From positions 1 through 50,049 of the forward strand of contig NZ_CAKRNY010000028.1 in NCBI RefSeq assembly GCF_934371575.1: 50,049 bases of DNA, read 5' to 3'. The position numbers were made by a program, and so were the translations under genes. Under the pieces are notes generated by a model. That model saw only the letters and a program-made list of their open reading frames with translations, ran no database searches and was not told where the DNA came from. The DNA comes from an uncultured Blautia sp. GTDB lineage: Bacteria > Bacillota > Clostridia > Lachnospirales > Lachnospiraceae. Of this stretch, positions 32,115-40,890 are shown in pieces; the first letter of the stretch is position 1, and each line of letters opens with the position of its first letter.

Positions 32115-33356
32115 ATGTCAATTCAGTTTCCGAATCTGGGGATAAACCTGGATTATGTGGGGAAATCCATTCAAATATTTGGATTTGAAATTACATTCTT
32201 TGGACTTATAATAGCATTGGGAATGCTTCTGGGAGTCGGTTTTGTAATTCTGGAAGCGAAACGCTGCGGCGAGAATAAAGATGAATATCTGGAAATGATG
32301 ATCGTTTCTCTGGTTTTTGGTGTGATCGGAGCCAGACTGCTTTATGTCATCTGTTCCTGGAATCTCTACGATGGTAATATTGTTCAGATTTTGAATATCC
32401 GAAATGGCGGTCTTTCTTTCTACGGCGGACTGTTGGGAGGAATGCTTGGAGCTGTCATTTACTGCGGCATACGCAGGAAGCCATTTATGCAGATGGCAGA
32501 TACTGCCAGTATGGGAATTGTTGTGGCGCAGATAATAGGGAGGTGGGGAGATTTCTTTAACAGGGAATCTTTCGGAGAGTATACAAACAGTATATTTGCA
32601 ATGCAGCTTCCGTTAACTGCTGTACGCTCCAGTGAAGTGACTTCTGCCATGCGGGAAAATCTGGAAACTATAGGAGGTACCTCTTATATTCAGGTACATC
32701 CCACATTCTTCTATGAAAGTGCGTGGTGTCTGTTTCTGTTCCTGCTTATGCTGGTATGGAAACGAAAAAAGCGTTTTCAGGGACAGGTATTTCTCAGATA
32801 TCTGGCAGGATATGGATTGGGAAGATTCTTTATTGAATACCTTCGGACTGACAAGCTTATGATCCCGGGAACATCTATTGGGATTTCACAGTTTATTTCA
32901 GCTGTGCTGTTCCTGATCTGTGCACTGGTCGCTGCTGTAGAAGGTTCTATGGCGAAGAAACGGGCTGCAAGGCGCAGACGCAGGAGAGAACAGGATTATG
33001 AAGCACAGGAAAAAGCTGCCAGAGAGGCTGAAGCAGAAGAATACAGAGAACGGCTCAGACTGGAGAGAGCTTTTGCAAATGAAAAAGCGGATGAAGTGCA
33101 GGAGTCTGCTTTCTATGTGGAAGAAACTCCGGCTGAAATACACCAGGATGAAGCGGACACTGAAGAAGAAACAGGGAGAGCAGAAGAAACTGAAGAAGAA
33201 ACTGAAGAAGAAACAGAATCTTCTGAAGACATTGCCGCTGCTTCTGAAGAAGAAAATGCTGCTGAAAAGAATTTGTCATCTTCAGAAGAAGATGAATGGC
33301 TGTATAGCCAGCCGCGGAGATTTGCAAAAAAGCCTGCCGATCAGCAGGAAGATTGA
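32115..33356 (+). CDS. lgt: Prolipoprotein diacylglyceryl transferase with long acidic C-terminal tail
   Basis: The first ~285 residues are a typical polytopic Lgt: G-G-L-S-F-Y-G-G-L-L-G-G, the signature G-R-W-G-D-F-F-N-R-E-S-F-G, H-P-T-F-F-Y-E-S and a Y-G-L-G-R-F-F-I-E-Y-L-R-T-D helix. Lgt transfers diacylglycerol from phosphatidylglycerol to lipobox cysteines of prolipoproteins. Residues about 286-413 are extra: an Arg/Lys-rich stretch at the membrane face, then a Glu/Ala/Arg coiled-coil-like part and a run of Glu/Thr repeats, ending in a basic patch. The last TM and the positive residues place this tail in the cytoplasm. Its purpose is unknown. Confidence 0.94.
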   Translation: MSIQFPNLGINLDYVGKSIQIFGFEITFFGLIIALGMLLGVGFVILEAKRCGENKDEYLEMMIVSLVFGVIGARLLYVICSWNLYDGNIVQILNIRNGGLSFYGGLLGGMLGAVIYCGIRRKPFMQMADTASMGIVVAQIIGRWGDFFNRESFGEYTNSIFAMQLPLTAVRSSEVTSAMRENLETIGGTSYIQVHPTFFYESAWCLFLFLLMLVWKRKKRFQGQVFLRYLAGYGLGRFFIEYLRTDKLMIPGTSIGISQFISAVLFLICALVAAVEGSMAKKRAARRRRRREQDYEAQEKAAREAEAEEYRERLRLERAFANEKADEVQESAFYVEETPAEIHQDEADTEEETGRAEETEEETEEETESSEDIAAASEEENAAEKNLSSSEEDEWLYSQPRRFAKKPADQQED

Positions 33357-33394
33357 TAATATGATTGCCAGATATGTGAATCTGGATTAAAAAA

Positions 33395-33440
33395 GCGTCG
33401 CTTTGATGGGGGATGATCCTGTCAAAGCGTCTTTTTTTTC
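33395..33440 (+). terminator. Terminator after lgt
   Basis: CGCTTTGA (33399-33406) pairs with TCAAAGCG (33422-33429); an adjacent GTC/GAC-like extension and a T-rich tail (TCTTTTTTTT) follow. Confidence 0.85.
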
Positions 33441-33504
33441 GCTTTGTTCCCAATGCGTAAGGAGTTTGTAACAGAATTATGTAATTTAATTCATAATTTC
33501 CCAC

Positions 33505-33533
33505 TTGTAATTTAAGCGCAAATGGGTTAGAAT
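33505..33533 (+). promoter_or_regulatory. dcw cluster promoter (Pmra)
   Basis: TTGTAA (33505-33510), 17-base spacer, TAGAAT (33528-33533), transcription start expected near 33540. This sits within the 341-base gap between lgt and mraZ, which otherwise holds the MraZ boxes and leader hairpins. Confidence 0.8.
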
Positions 33534-33541
33534 AATTCCAT

Positions 33542-33589
33542 AAGTGGTAGGAAGTGGAGAAAAGTGGTGACAAATGGGGACGAAGTGGC
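33542..33589 (+). promoter_or_regulatory. MraZ operator: 10-bp-phased GTGG boxes
   Basis: AAGTGG occurs at 33542, 33552 and 33562, AAATGG at 33572 and AAGTGG again at 33583. The first four cores are exactly 10 bp apart, one helical turn each. MraZ proteins bind such phased TGG-containing direct repeats in their own promoters; here they begin at the predicted transcription start, so binding should repress the cluster. Confidence 0.8.
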
Positions 33590-33602
33590 AGAACTTCCAT
33601 TT

Positions 33603-33678
33603 GTTACTGTGCACAGAGTGAACAGTAACTTTCCAGTTGTTTCCCATCATGAGATATAAGGGGGAGACTTATATCTCA
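33603..33678 (+). promoter_or_regulatory. Two leader hairpins before mraZ
   Basis: GTTACTGT (33603-33610) pairs with ACAGTAAC (33632-33639). TGAGATATAAG (33650-33660) pairs perfectly with CTTATATCTCA (33668-33678) around a GGGGAGA loop. Neither is followed by a T run. They may stabilise the mRNA or regulate mraZ translation; the purine-rich loop could mimic a ribosome binding site. Confidence 0.5.
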
Positions 33679-33697
33679 CGAGAGTAGGTGAGTTTTT

Positions 33698-34129
33698 ATG
33701 TTCATGGGTGAGTACAATCATACAATCGACGCGAAGGGGCGTTTGATTATCCCGTCGAAATTCAGGGAACCCTTAGGTGAGGAATTTGTTCTGACCAGAG
33801 GGCTTGATGGTTGTCTTTATATTTATCCGATGGATGAATGGGAAGCCTTTGAAGAGAAGCTCAGAGCATTACCACTTACAAACAAAGACGCTAGAGCCTT
33901 TTCGCGATTCTTTGTGGCAGGTGCTACAACATGTGAACTGGACAAGCAGGGGAGAATTCTCGTACCACAGACGTTACGTGAGTTCGCTGGTCTGGAGAAG
34001 GATGTTATTCTGGCTGGAAACTTAAGCAGAGTGGAAATCTGGAGCAAGGAGAAATGGAGCGAGAACTGTGATTATGACGATATGGACAGCATTGCTGCCA
34101 GCATGGAGAACATGGGAATCGTCATCTGA
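33698..34129 (+). CDS. mraZ: Transcriptional regulator MraZ
   Basis: A 143-residue protein with two AbrB-like double-psi beta-barrel halves: [18 protein letters not shown] and [12 protein letters not shown]. It is the first gene of the division and cell wall cluster and represses or modulates it by binding phased direct repeats, which are visible just upstream. AGGTGAG Shine-Dalgarno sequence. Conserved partner order with rsmH next. Confidence 0.97.
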   Translation: MFMGEYNHTIDAKGRLIIPSKFREPLGEEFVLTRGLDGCLYIYPMDEWEAFEEKLRALPLTNKDARAFSRFFVAGATTCELDKQGRILVPQTLREFAGLEKDVILAGNLSRVEIWSKEKWSENCDYDDMDSIAASMENMGIVI

Positions 34130-34164
34130 GCATAGAATAAGCGAATATCCAACAGGAGACGGAA

Positions 34165-35100
34165 ATGGAATTTAAACACAAATCTGTATTACTGGACGAG
34201 ACCGTTGGCGGACTTCATGTGAAGCCGGATGGAATCTATGTGGATGGCACTTTAGGCGGCGCGGGACATGCCATAGAGGTATGCAGGAAACTTTCTGCCA
34301 AGGGGAGATTTATTGGTATAGATCAAGACCAGGATGCGATAATTGCTGCGAGTGAACGGCTTGCCGCCTTTGATCAGGTGACAATCATTCGCAGCAATTA
34401 TTGTTACATGGTGCAGGAACTTGCCGCGAGGGGAATTCACAAGGTTGACGGTATTGTTCTGGATCTGGGAGTATCCTCATATCAGCTGGACAATGAAGAA
34501 CGCGGATTTACTTACAGAGTAGATGCGCCTCTTGACATGCGCATGGATCAGAGACAGACGCAGACAGCCAGTGATATTGTTAACGGTTATGAAGAAAGAG
34601 AACTGTATCGCATTATACGCGATTATGGTGAAGATAAATTTGCGAAAAACATTGCGAAGCATATAGTAGCAGCAAGACAGCAGGCCCCTATTATGACAAC
34701 TGGTCAGCTGACACAGATTATCAGGGAATCTATTCCCATGAAAATACAGGCTGCAGGAGGCCATCCGGCCAAGCGCACTTTCCAGGCGATTCGAATTGAG
34801 CTGAATAAAGAACTGGATGTGCTCCGTGATTCCCTTGACGGGATGATCGATCTTCTGGATGATGGCGGAAGGCTTTGCATTATCACGTTCCATTCATTGG
34901 AAGACAGAATTGTTAAAACGATTTTCCGAAAGAATGAGAACCCGTGTACTTGTCCACCGGATTTTCCGGTGTGTGTGTGCGGGAAGAAATCCAAGGGGAG
35001 AGTCATCACCAGGAAACCAATTCTTCCAAGTGATGAAGAAATGGAAGAGAACCCGCGTTCTAAGAGCGCTAAACTTAGAATATTTGAAAGAAGATTTTAG
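34165..35100 (+). CDS. rsmH: 16S rRNA m4C1402 methyltransferase
   Basis: A 311-residue SAM methyltransferase (formerly MraW). S-V-L-L-D-E-T-V at the start, the SAM-binding [35 protein letters not shown] and the S-L-E-D-R-I-V-K motif are all present. Normal length, 36 bases after mraZ. Confidence 0.97.
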   Translation: MEFKHKSVLLDETVGGLHVKPDGIYVDGTLGGAGHAIEVCRKLSAKGRFIGIDQDQDAIIAASERLAAFDQVTIIRSNYCYMVQELAARGIHKVDGIVLDLGVSSYQLDNEERGFTYRVDAPLDMRMDQRQTQTASDIVNGYEERELYRIIRDYGEDKFAKNIAKHIVAARQQAPIMTTGQLTQIIRESIPMKIQAAGGHPAKRTFQAIRIELNKELDVLRDSLDGMIDLLDDGGRLCIITFHSLEDRIVKTIFRKNENPCTCPPDFPVCVCGKKSKGRVITRKPILPSDEEMEENPRSKSAKLRIFERRF

Positions 35101-35114
35101 AAGAAGGGTAAAAA

Positions 35115-35666
35115 ATGGCGGAGACAGGCAGACATATTACGTCGGGGAGACGTTCACAGAATATGTATGTTGACGGAAATACTGTCCGTAAGGTTCAGGA
35201 GATTACCCCGAAGAGGGAATACCGTCAGCCGGAGCATTCAGCTCGGAGAAAAAACGCACGGCCGGAATATACACCAGAGCAGCAGGTGCTGCGTCAGAAT
35301 AAAGTTCTTAGCCGGGAGGCTCGCAGAAACCGTGCCAAAGCCAATAATATGAACCGCAATTTTGCTATATTTTTAGCTGCACTGGGAATTGTGATTGTGA
35401 TGTTCAGTATTAATTATTTAAGACTTAAAACAGAATGTACGAGCAAAAGAAGTCAGCTGGCATCTCTCGAGTCACAGCTTGCAGAGCTGAAAGAGGATAA
35501 TGATGCATATGAAAGTCAGGTGACCTCAAACATTGATCTTGAGAGAATCAGAAAAATTGCTATCGGACGTCTGGGAATGAGTTATCCAAGCAACCAGCAG
35601 ACAGAGACCTATACTACAGAAGGCGGCAGCTATGTAAGGCAGTATCAGGATGTAACCGGGAAGTAA
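35115..35666 (+). CDS. ftsL: FtsL-like septum protein
   Basis: A 183-residue bitopic protein. A long basic cytoplasmic N-terminus (about 1-80, rich in Arg, Gln, Glu) precedes one TM helix (about 83-103), then a heptad-like coiled coil (R-S-Q-L-A-S-L-E-S-Q-L-A-E-L-K-E) and R-I-R-K-I-A-I-G-R-L-G-M, the pattern seen in FtsL/DivIC proteins. Position between rsmH and the first PBP is the canonical ftsL slot. It should form the FtsQ/DivIB-FtsL-DivIC bridge; the divIB gene is in the same cluster. Confidence 0.85.
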   Translation: MAETGRHITSGRRSQNMYVDGNTVRKVQEITPKREYRQPEHSARRKNARPEYTPEQQVLRQNKVLSREARRNRAKANNMNRNFAIFLAALGIVIVMFSINYLRLKTECTSKRSQLASLESQLAELKEDNDAYESQVTSNIDLERIRKIAIGRLGMSYPSNQQTETYTTEGGSYVRQYQDVTGK

Positions 35667-35689
35667 AGGTACAAAAGGCAGGTGTTTGA

Positions 35690-37939
35690 TTGAGTACTTT
35701 AGAGAGAAGAAAGAAAAGAAAACCGATAAAGAAAATAAACCACATTATGAAAGATAAGCTGTCAATACTTTTTTTAGGAGTATTGGGAGCTTTAGTCGTT
35801 TTATTGGCAGTTGTAACTTATTATAATCTGCACAGCGGTGAAAAATATAAGAAGCAGGTGTTAAGCCAGGCACAGCAGAAATATCAGAATCGTACCATGC
35901 CGGCAAAAAGAGGCACAATATATGACCGGAATGGCAACATTCTTGCAACGAGCAACAAGGTGTATAATGTTGTACTGGACTGCAAGGCTGTAAATGAAGA
36001 TGAAGATTATATGGATCCCACTGTGAAAGCTCTGGTGGAAATCTTTGGTCTGGATGAAGGGGAGCTTCGCACGAAGTTAACTTCTGAAGAGACAAAGGGA
36101 AGCCAGTACCAGGTGCTGAAAAAACAGGTTTCCATGGATGACAAGAAGGCATTTGAGGATTACTGCAGTGTGCCGGAAGATACCGATATGACTGCTGCAG
36201 AAATTAAGGAAAAAAATAATATTCAGGGTGTCTGGTTTGAAGAGGATTATTTAAGGGTTTATCCATACAATGAACTGGCGTGTGATACAATTGGATTTAC
36301 TTTTTCAAGAGATACAGCAGATTATGGAATAGAAGGCTATTACAACACCAGTCTGACCGGAACAGATGGCCGTCAGTATGGATATTTCAATGATGATTCC
36401 AACGTGGAACAGACTATTATTGAAGCTACAGATGGAAACAGTCTGGAGGTAAGCATTGACCTTGGAACACAGCAGATCGTGGAAAAGTGGGTGAATGCTT
36501 TCATGGAATCCACTGGAGCAAAAAATATTGGTGTAATTGTGGAGGATCCCTCTACAGGTGAGATTCTTGCCATGGATGGGGGCGATCGTTATGATCTGAA
36601 CGATCCACGTGATATGTCTTCTGTCTATTCAGAAGATGAAATCACTGCAATGAATGACAGTGAGACCATGGATGCTTTAAGTGCAATGTGGAATAATTAT
36701 TGTGTAACAGATATTTTTGAACCTGGTTCTGTTGTGAAGCCCATTGTTATGGCCGCAGCACTGGAGCAGGGGAAAATTTCTACCAGTGATACTTTCTATT
36801 GCGATGGATTTCAGAATTTCGGTGTCCCGGGAAATATGACAACGATCAAGTGTGCGAATATTTATGGACACGGAACGGAAACTCTGGCAGAAGTAATTGC
36901 AAACTCCTGTAATGATGCCATGATGCAGATTGGTGCTAAAATGGGAGTGGAAAATTTCCTGAAGGCTCAGAGTACCTTCAATTTTGGAAGTCGTACCGGA
37001 ATTGATCTTCCAAATGAAGGATATGGTATTATGCATACAATTGATACCATGAAGGAAACAGAGCTTGCATGCTCAGCTTTTGGACAGGGATTCAGTTGTA
37101 CCATGATCCAGGAGATCAATGCAATGTGCTCCGTTATCAATGGAGGCTATTATTATCAGCCTCATCTTGTAAAAAAGATTAAGGATGCCAGCGGTGCAAC
37201 CATAAAAACAATTAACCCTCTGCTTCAGAAGCAGACCATTTCTTCCAGTATTTCCGCGGATATCAGAAGCTATATGGCGGCAAGTGTGGAGCAGGGAACC
37301 AGTAGGACATCCAAAGTACAGGGCTACAGTTCAGGTGGTAAAACCGGAACTGCTGAGAAATTTCCACGTGGAAATGGTAAATATGTAGTTTCTTTTATTG
37401 GATTTGCACCGGTTGATGATCCGCAGGTTTTGATCTATGTGGTAATTGATGAGCCAAAGGTAGAGGATCAGGCCAGCAGTGTTTATCCCCAGTATGTGGC
37501 ACAGGCGATTCTTTCTGAGCTCCTTCCGTATATGAATGTTCAGCCGGATGAAGCCACAGATGGAACCGTTCCGGAGACAGAATTGTGGGAGAATTTCAGT
37601 GGTTATGTAAATTCCATATCTGATAGTAAGATTGACGAAGATGGTTATCTGGTAGACGGTGAAGGAAATAAAATCGACTGGGATGGCAACAGGGTTGACG
37701 AGAATGGTTATCTTCTGAACAGTGATGGAAGTTATCAGATGGATGCAGATGGAAATTACATCAAATCAACCAATCTGGAAGGTATTGATAACACATACAG
37801 CGGTTCTGCAGGAGAAACACTGCCGGAGGCCGTTTCCGATACAAATGTACCCGGACCGCCGGAGGACACAACAAATCCAATTGAGGATAACAATATGGAA
37901 AGTGAAGGTCTTACCAACGAAGAGGCAGGGCTTGACTAA
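35690..37939 (+). CDS. Septal class B penicillin-binding protein (FtsI/PbpB-like) with acidic repeat tail
   Basis: A 749-residue monofunctional transpeptidase. N-terminal TM helix (about 20-42), dimerisation domain with A-K-R-G-x-I-Y-D-R-N-G, then transpeptidase motifs: S-V-V-K (about 347, active Ser), S-C-N (N-S-C-N-D) and K-T-G (G-G-K-T-G-T-A-E-K, about 551). There are no PASTA domains. Residues about 637-749 form an unusual acidic tail built of D-x-D-G-x-x/D-x-N-G-Y units, ending in a Pro/Glu-rich stretch. Start is probably TTG 35690 behind AGGTG; ATG 35747 is an alternative beginning at the TM helix. It crosslinks septal peptidoglycan together with FtsW. Confidence 0.93.
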   Translation: MSTLERRKKRKPIKKINHIMKDKLSILFLGVLGALVVLLAVVTYYNLHSGEKYKKQVLSQAQQKYQNRTMPAKRGTIYDRNGNILATSNKVYNVVLDCKAVNEDEDYMDPTVKALVEIFGLDEGELRTKLTSEETKGSQYQVLKKQVSMDDKKAFEDYCSVPEDTDMTAAEIKEKNNIQGVWFEEDYLRVYPYNELACDTIGFTFSRDTADYGIEGYYNTSLTGTDGRQYGYFNDDSNVEQTIIEATDGNSLEVSIDLGTQQIVEKWVNAFMESTGAKNIGVIVEDPSTGEILAMDGGDRYDLNDPRDMSSVYSEDEITAMNDSETMDALSAMWNNYCVTDIFEPGSVVKPIVMAAALEQGKISTSDTFYCDGFQNFGVPGNMTTIKCANIYGHGTETLAEVIANSCNDAMMQIGAKMGVENFLKAQSTFNFGSRTGIDLPNEGYGIMHTIDTMKETELACSAFGQGFSCTMIQEINAMCSVINGGYYYQPHLVKKIKDASGATIKTINPLLQKQTISSSISADIRSYMAASVEQGTSRTSKVQGYSSGGKTGTAEKFPRGNGKYVVSFIGFAPVDDPQVLIYVVIDEPKVEDQASSVYPQYVAQAILSELLPYMNVQPDEATDGTVPETELWENFSGYVNSISDSKIDEDGYLVDGEGNKIDWDGNRVDENGYLLNSDGSYQMDADGNYIKSTNLEGIDNTYSGSAGETLPEAVSDTNVPGPPEDTTNPIEDNNMESEGLTNEEAGLD

Positions 37940-37965
37940 TAAATTCCACATAATATAACACATAC

Positions 37966-38020
37966 CCCCAATTGAAATTATCATATATTAGTTATGATAA
38001 TTCCGGTTGGGGACTTTTTT
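37966..38020 (+). terminator. Strong terminator abutting the start codon of the second PBP gene
   Basis: A 20-bp stem (37966-37985 with 37993-38012, one mismatch, two wobbles) with a 7-base loop is followed by AC and six T, and the next bases are ATG (38021). The 3' arm contains the only G-rich ribosome-binding-like sequence (TTGGGGA). The element could stop transcription between the two PBP genes and, in read-through mRNA, sequester the second gene's ribosome binding site. Confidence 0.85.
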
Positions 38021-39739
38021 ATGAAAAAAACAATGACCTTTCACAGGAAAAAAATATGGCTTGTATTTCTTCTCTGTGCATTGGTGCTTCTGGGGCTTGT
38101 GGGAAGACTGATTTATCTGATGGGAGTTAAATCTGATTATTATTATCAGAAAGCACAGGCACTTCATGAAAGAGAACGTCAGATCAAAGGAGCAAGAGGT
38201 CTGATCCTGGATGCCAGGGGACGGGTTCTCGCGGATAATAAGACGGTTTGTACGATTTCTGTGATTCACAGTCAGATAAAAGATCCGGAACAGGTAATTC
38301 GTATTTTATCGAAAGAGCTGGAGATGGATGCTGACACTGTTCGCAAAAGAGTCGAAAAAATATCTTCAATTGAAAAAATTAAGACGAATGTGGAAAAATC
38401 AGTGGGAGATACGATCCGTGATTATCAGCTGGAAGGTGTGAAAGTGGATGAGGATTACAAAAGATATTACCCATATGGAACTCTGGCCTCTAAGGTTTTG
38501 GGATTTACAGGAGGGGACAATCAGGGGATTATCGGCCTGGAGGTGAAATACGAGGATGTTTTAAAAGGACAGACTGGAAGAATTCTTACTACAACAGATG
38601 CACGAGGTGTGGAAATTGATCAGCTTGGGGAACGCCGGGAAAATCCGGAACAAGGAGAAACTCTGAAAATAAGCCTGGATGTGGATTTGCAGCAGTATGT
38701 CCAGCAGGCAGCGCTGAAGGTGATGGAAGAAAAACAGGCTGCCCGGGTTTCGGTTTTGCTTATGAATCCACAGAATGGGGAAATTTATGTGTGCGTTAAT
38801 GTACCGGAATTTGATCTGAATGATCCCTTTACGTTGAATACAGATACGGACACATCCGGGATAACAGAAAAGGAAAAGCAGGAACTTCTGAATCAGATGT
38901 GGCGAAATCCCTGTCTTAACGATACTTACGAGCCTGGATCCACATTCAAAATCATTACAATGTCTGCCGGACTGGAAGAAGGTGTGGTGACTACAAATGA
39001 CCGTTTTTACTGCCCGGGCTATAAGCTGGTGGATGACAGAAGAATCCACTGTGCCAGACGAACCGGTCATGGTTCCCAGACATTTGTGGAGGGCGCACAG
39101 AACTCCTGCAATCCGGTCTTTATTGAAGTAGGACTGCGCCTGGGAGTGGAAAAATATTATCATTATTTTCAACAGTTTGGACTTTTGAAAAAAACAGGGG
39201 TGGATCTGCCGGGAGAGGCTGGTACAATTATGCATAAAAAAGAAAATATGGGAAATGTAGAGCTTGCAACAGTAGCTTTTGGCCAGTCCTTTCAGATTAC
39301 GCCAATTCAGCTTGCAGCTACAGTCAGTGCTTTGATCAACGGAGGAAAAAGGATCATACCTCATTTTGGGGTTTCCGTGTTAAGTCCGGACGGAACCAGC
39401 GGCAGGAAACTGGAATATCCGGTGGAAGAGGGCATTGTTTCGGAAAAAACATCGGAAACAGTAAGAGGAATCCTGGAAAAGGTTGTGGCAGAGGGATCAG
39501 GAAGAAATGCGCAGATCGAAGGCTGTACAGTGGGCGGAAAGACTGCTACATCCCAGACACTTCCCAGAAGCGCAAATCGTTATATTTCTTCGTTTCTCGG
39601 ATTTATGCCTGCGGAAAATCCACAGATTCTGGGGCTTTGCATCATCCATGATCCCCAGGGCGTGTATTATGGAGGAACCATTGCCGCACCTGTGATAAAA
39701 AATATTTTTGAGGCAGTGATTAATCGTAATGAAAACTAA
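38021..39739 (+). CDS. Second class B penicillin-binding protein (SpoVD/FtsI-like)
   Basis: A 572-residue class B PBP. TM helix (about 10-32), A-R-G-L-I-L-D-A-R-G-R-V-L-A of the dimerisation domain, then S-T-F-K (G-S-T-F-K, about 307), S-C-N (Q-N-S-C-N-P) and a variant third motif K-T-A (G-G-K-T-A-T-S, about 507) in place of K-T-G. Paired PBPs at this site usually correspond to vegetative FtsI/PbpB and sporulation SpoVD, so a sporulation-specific role is possible. The frame begins at an ATG at 37994, but that lies in the terminator loop; 38021 is preferred. Confidence 0.88.
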   Translation: MKKTMTFHRKKIWLVFLLCALVLLGLVGRLIYLMGVKSDYYYQKAQALHERERQIKGARGLILDARGRVLADNKTVCTISVIHSQIKDPEQVIRILSKELEMDADTVRKRVEKISSIEKIKTNVEKSVGDTIRDYQLEGVKVDEDYKRYYPYGTLASKVLGFTGGDNQGIIGLEVKYEDVLKGQTGRILTTTDARGVEIDQLGERRENPEQGETLKISLDVDLQQYVQQAALKVMEEKQAARVSVLLMNPQNGEIYVCVNVPEFDLNDPFTLNTDTDTSGITEKEKQELLNQMWRNPCLNDTYEPGSTFKIITMSAGLEEGVVTTNDRFYCPGYKLVDDRRIHCARRTGHGSQTFVEGAQNSCNPVFIEVGLRLGVEKYYHYFQQFGLLKKTGVDLPGEAGTIMHKKENMGNVELATVAFGQSFQITPIQLAATVSALINGGKRIIPHFGVSVLSPDGTSGRKLEYPVEEGIVSEKTSETVRGILEKVVAEGSGRNAQIEGCTVGGKTATSQTLPRSANRYISSFLGFMPAENPQILGLCIIHDPQGVYYGGTIAAPVIKNIFEAVINRNEN

Positions 39740-39747
39740 CCTATGGG

Positions 39748-39776
39748 TTGATAAATAAGGGGAAAAGCTTTATACT
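39748..39776 (+). promoter_or_regulatory. Internal promoter before mraY
   Basis: TTGATA (39748-39753), 17-base spacer, TATACT (39771-39776), in the 93-base gap after the second PBP. It would supply mraY-murD-ftsW-murA-divIB independently of the mraZ promoter. Confidence 0.7.
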
Positions 39777-39832
39777 ATAAGATGCTTTAAAAGTTAAAAA
39801 CGAAAAAACGAAAGAGTTGAAGAGGTGTGAGA

Positions 39833-40789
39833 ATGGAATTTCATATTGTGATCCCAGTACTGATCTCCTTCGCGATCAGTGCAGTATTAGGACCTGTTAT
39901 TATTCCTTTTTTGCGTAAGCTGAAAATGGGACAGACAGAGAGAACTGAGGGCGTACAGTCTCATCTGAAAAAGGCCGGAACCCCTACTATGGGCGGCGTG
40001 ATCTTTTTGCTCTCTACGATCATTACATCACTGTTTTATGTGAAGGATTATCCGAAAATCATTCCGGTTCTGTTCCTGACACTGGGATTTGGACTGATCG
40101 GTTTTCTGGATGATTATCTGAAGGTAGTGCTCAGAAGATCTGACGGACTTCTTCCCTGGCAGAAATTTCTGCTGCAGGTAGTGGTAACCGGTATTTTTAC
40201 CTTTTATCTGATGAAATACACAGATGTGTCACTGACCATGCGTATTCCGTTCTGGGGCGGACATTATCTGAATCTTGGCTGGCTGGCTGTGCCGGTGCTG
40301 TTTTTTGCGGTGATCGGAACTGTTAATGGCGTGAATTTCACAGATGGTGTGGATGGTCTTGCTACCAGTGTTACTTTGATCGTGGCAGTATTTTTTACAG
40401 TCGTATCCATTGGAACAAAGTCCGGGATTGAACCGGTTACCTGTGCGGTTATCGGTGGACTGATGGGATTTTTACTCTATAACGTATATCCTGCCAGCGT
40501 ATTTATGGGAGATACAGGTTCCCTGGCACTTGGCGGATTTGTGGCAGGTGTGGCTTACATGCTGCAGATGCCTCTGTTTATCCTGATCGTAGGACTGATC
40601 TATCTGGTTGAGGTATTGTCCGTTATGATCCAGGTAACATATTTTAAGGCGACACATGGCAAGCGTATTTTTAAAATGGCTCCTATCCATCATCATTTTG
40701 AGCTTTGTGGATGGTCTGAAGCCCGTGTGGTTGCAGTATTTACCATTGTGACTGCAATTATGTGCCTGATTGGCCTTTTAGCTCTCTAG
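39833..40789 (+). CDS. mraY: Phospho-N-acetylmuramoyl-pentapeptide transferase
   Basis: A 318-residue integral membrane enzyme making lipid I from UDP-MurNAc-pentapeptide and undecaprenyl phosphate. Motifs: G-T-P-T-M-G-G, catalytic D-D (G-F-L-D-D-Y-L-K), N-F-T-D-G-V-D-G-L-A and P-I-H-H-H-F-E. Start ATG 39833 has AGAGG at proper spacing; the in-frame GTG at 39827 is less likely. Normal length with ten hydrophobic segments. Confidence 0.97.
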   Translation: MEFHIVIPVLISFAISAVLGPVIIPFLRKLKMGQTERTEGVQSHLKKAGTPTMGGVIFLLSTIITSLFYVKDYPKIIPVLFLTLGFGLIGFLDDYLKVVLRRSDGLLPWQKFLLQVVVTGIFTFYLMKYTDVSLTMRIPFWGGHYLNLGWLAVPVLFFAVIGTVNGVNFTDGVDGLATSVTLIVAVFFTVVSIGTKSGIEPVTCAVIGGLMGFLLYNVYPASVFMGDTGSLALGGFVAGVAYMLQMPLFILIVGLIYLVEVLSVMIQVTYFKATHGKRIFKMAPIHHHFELCGWSEARVVAVFTIVTAIMCLIGLLAL

Positions 40790-40795
40790 AGCCTG

Positions 40796-40830
40796 TTTCA
40801 AACACGCGCCAGAGTCCGTTTCAAATACGC
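40796..40830 (+). repeat. Short direct repeat in the mraY-murD gap
   Basis: TTTCAAACACGC (40796-40807) recurs as TTTCAAATACGC (40819-40830), 23 bp apart. The same 12-mer appears at 47252-47263 at the end of the DUF1540 gene. It may be a small interspersed element; the function is unknown. Confidence 0.45.
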
Positions 40831-40890
40831 TTTAGGGCAGAAGAAGATGCCTCTGACAGTAATCTGCAAGGCATTAAGGAGGAATTGATC

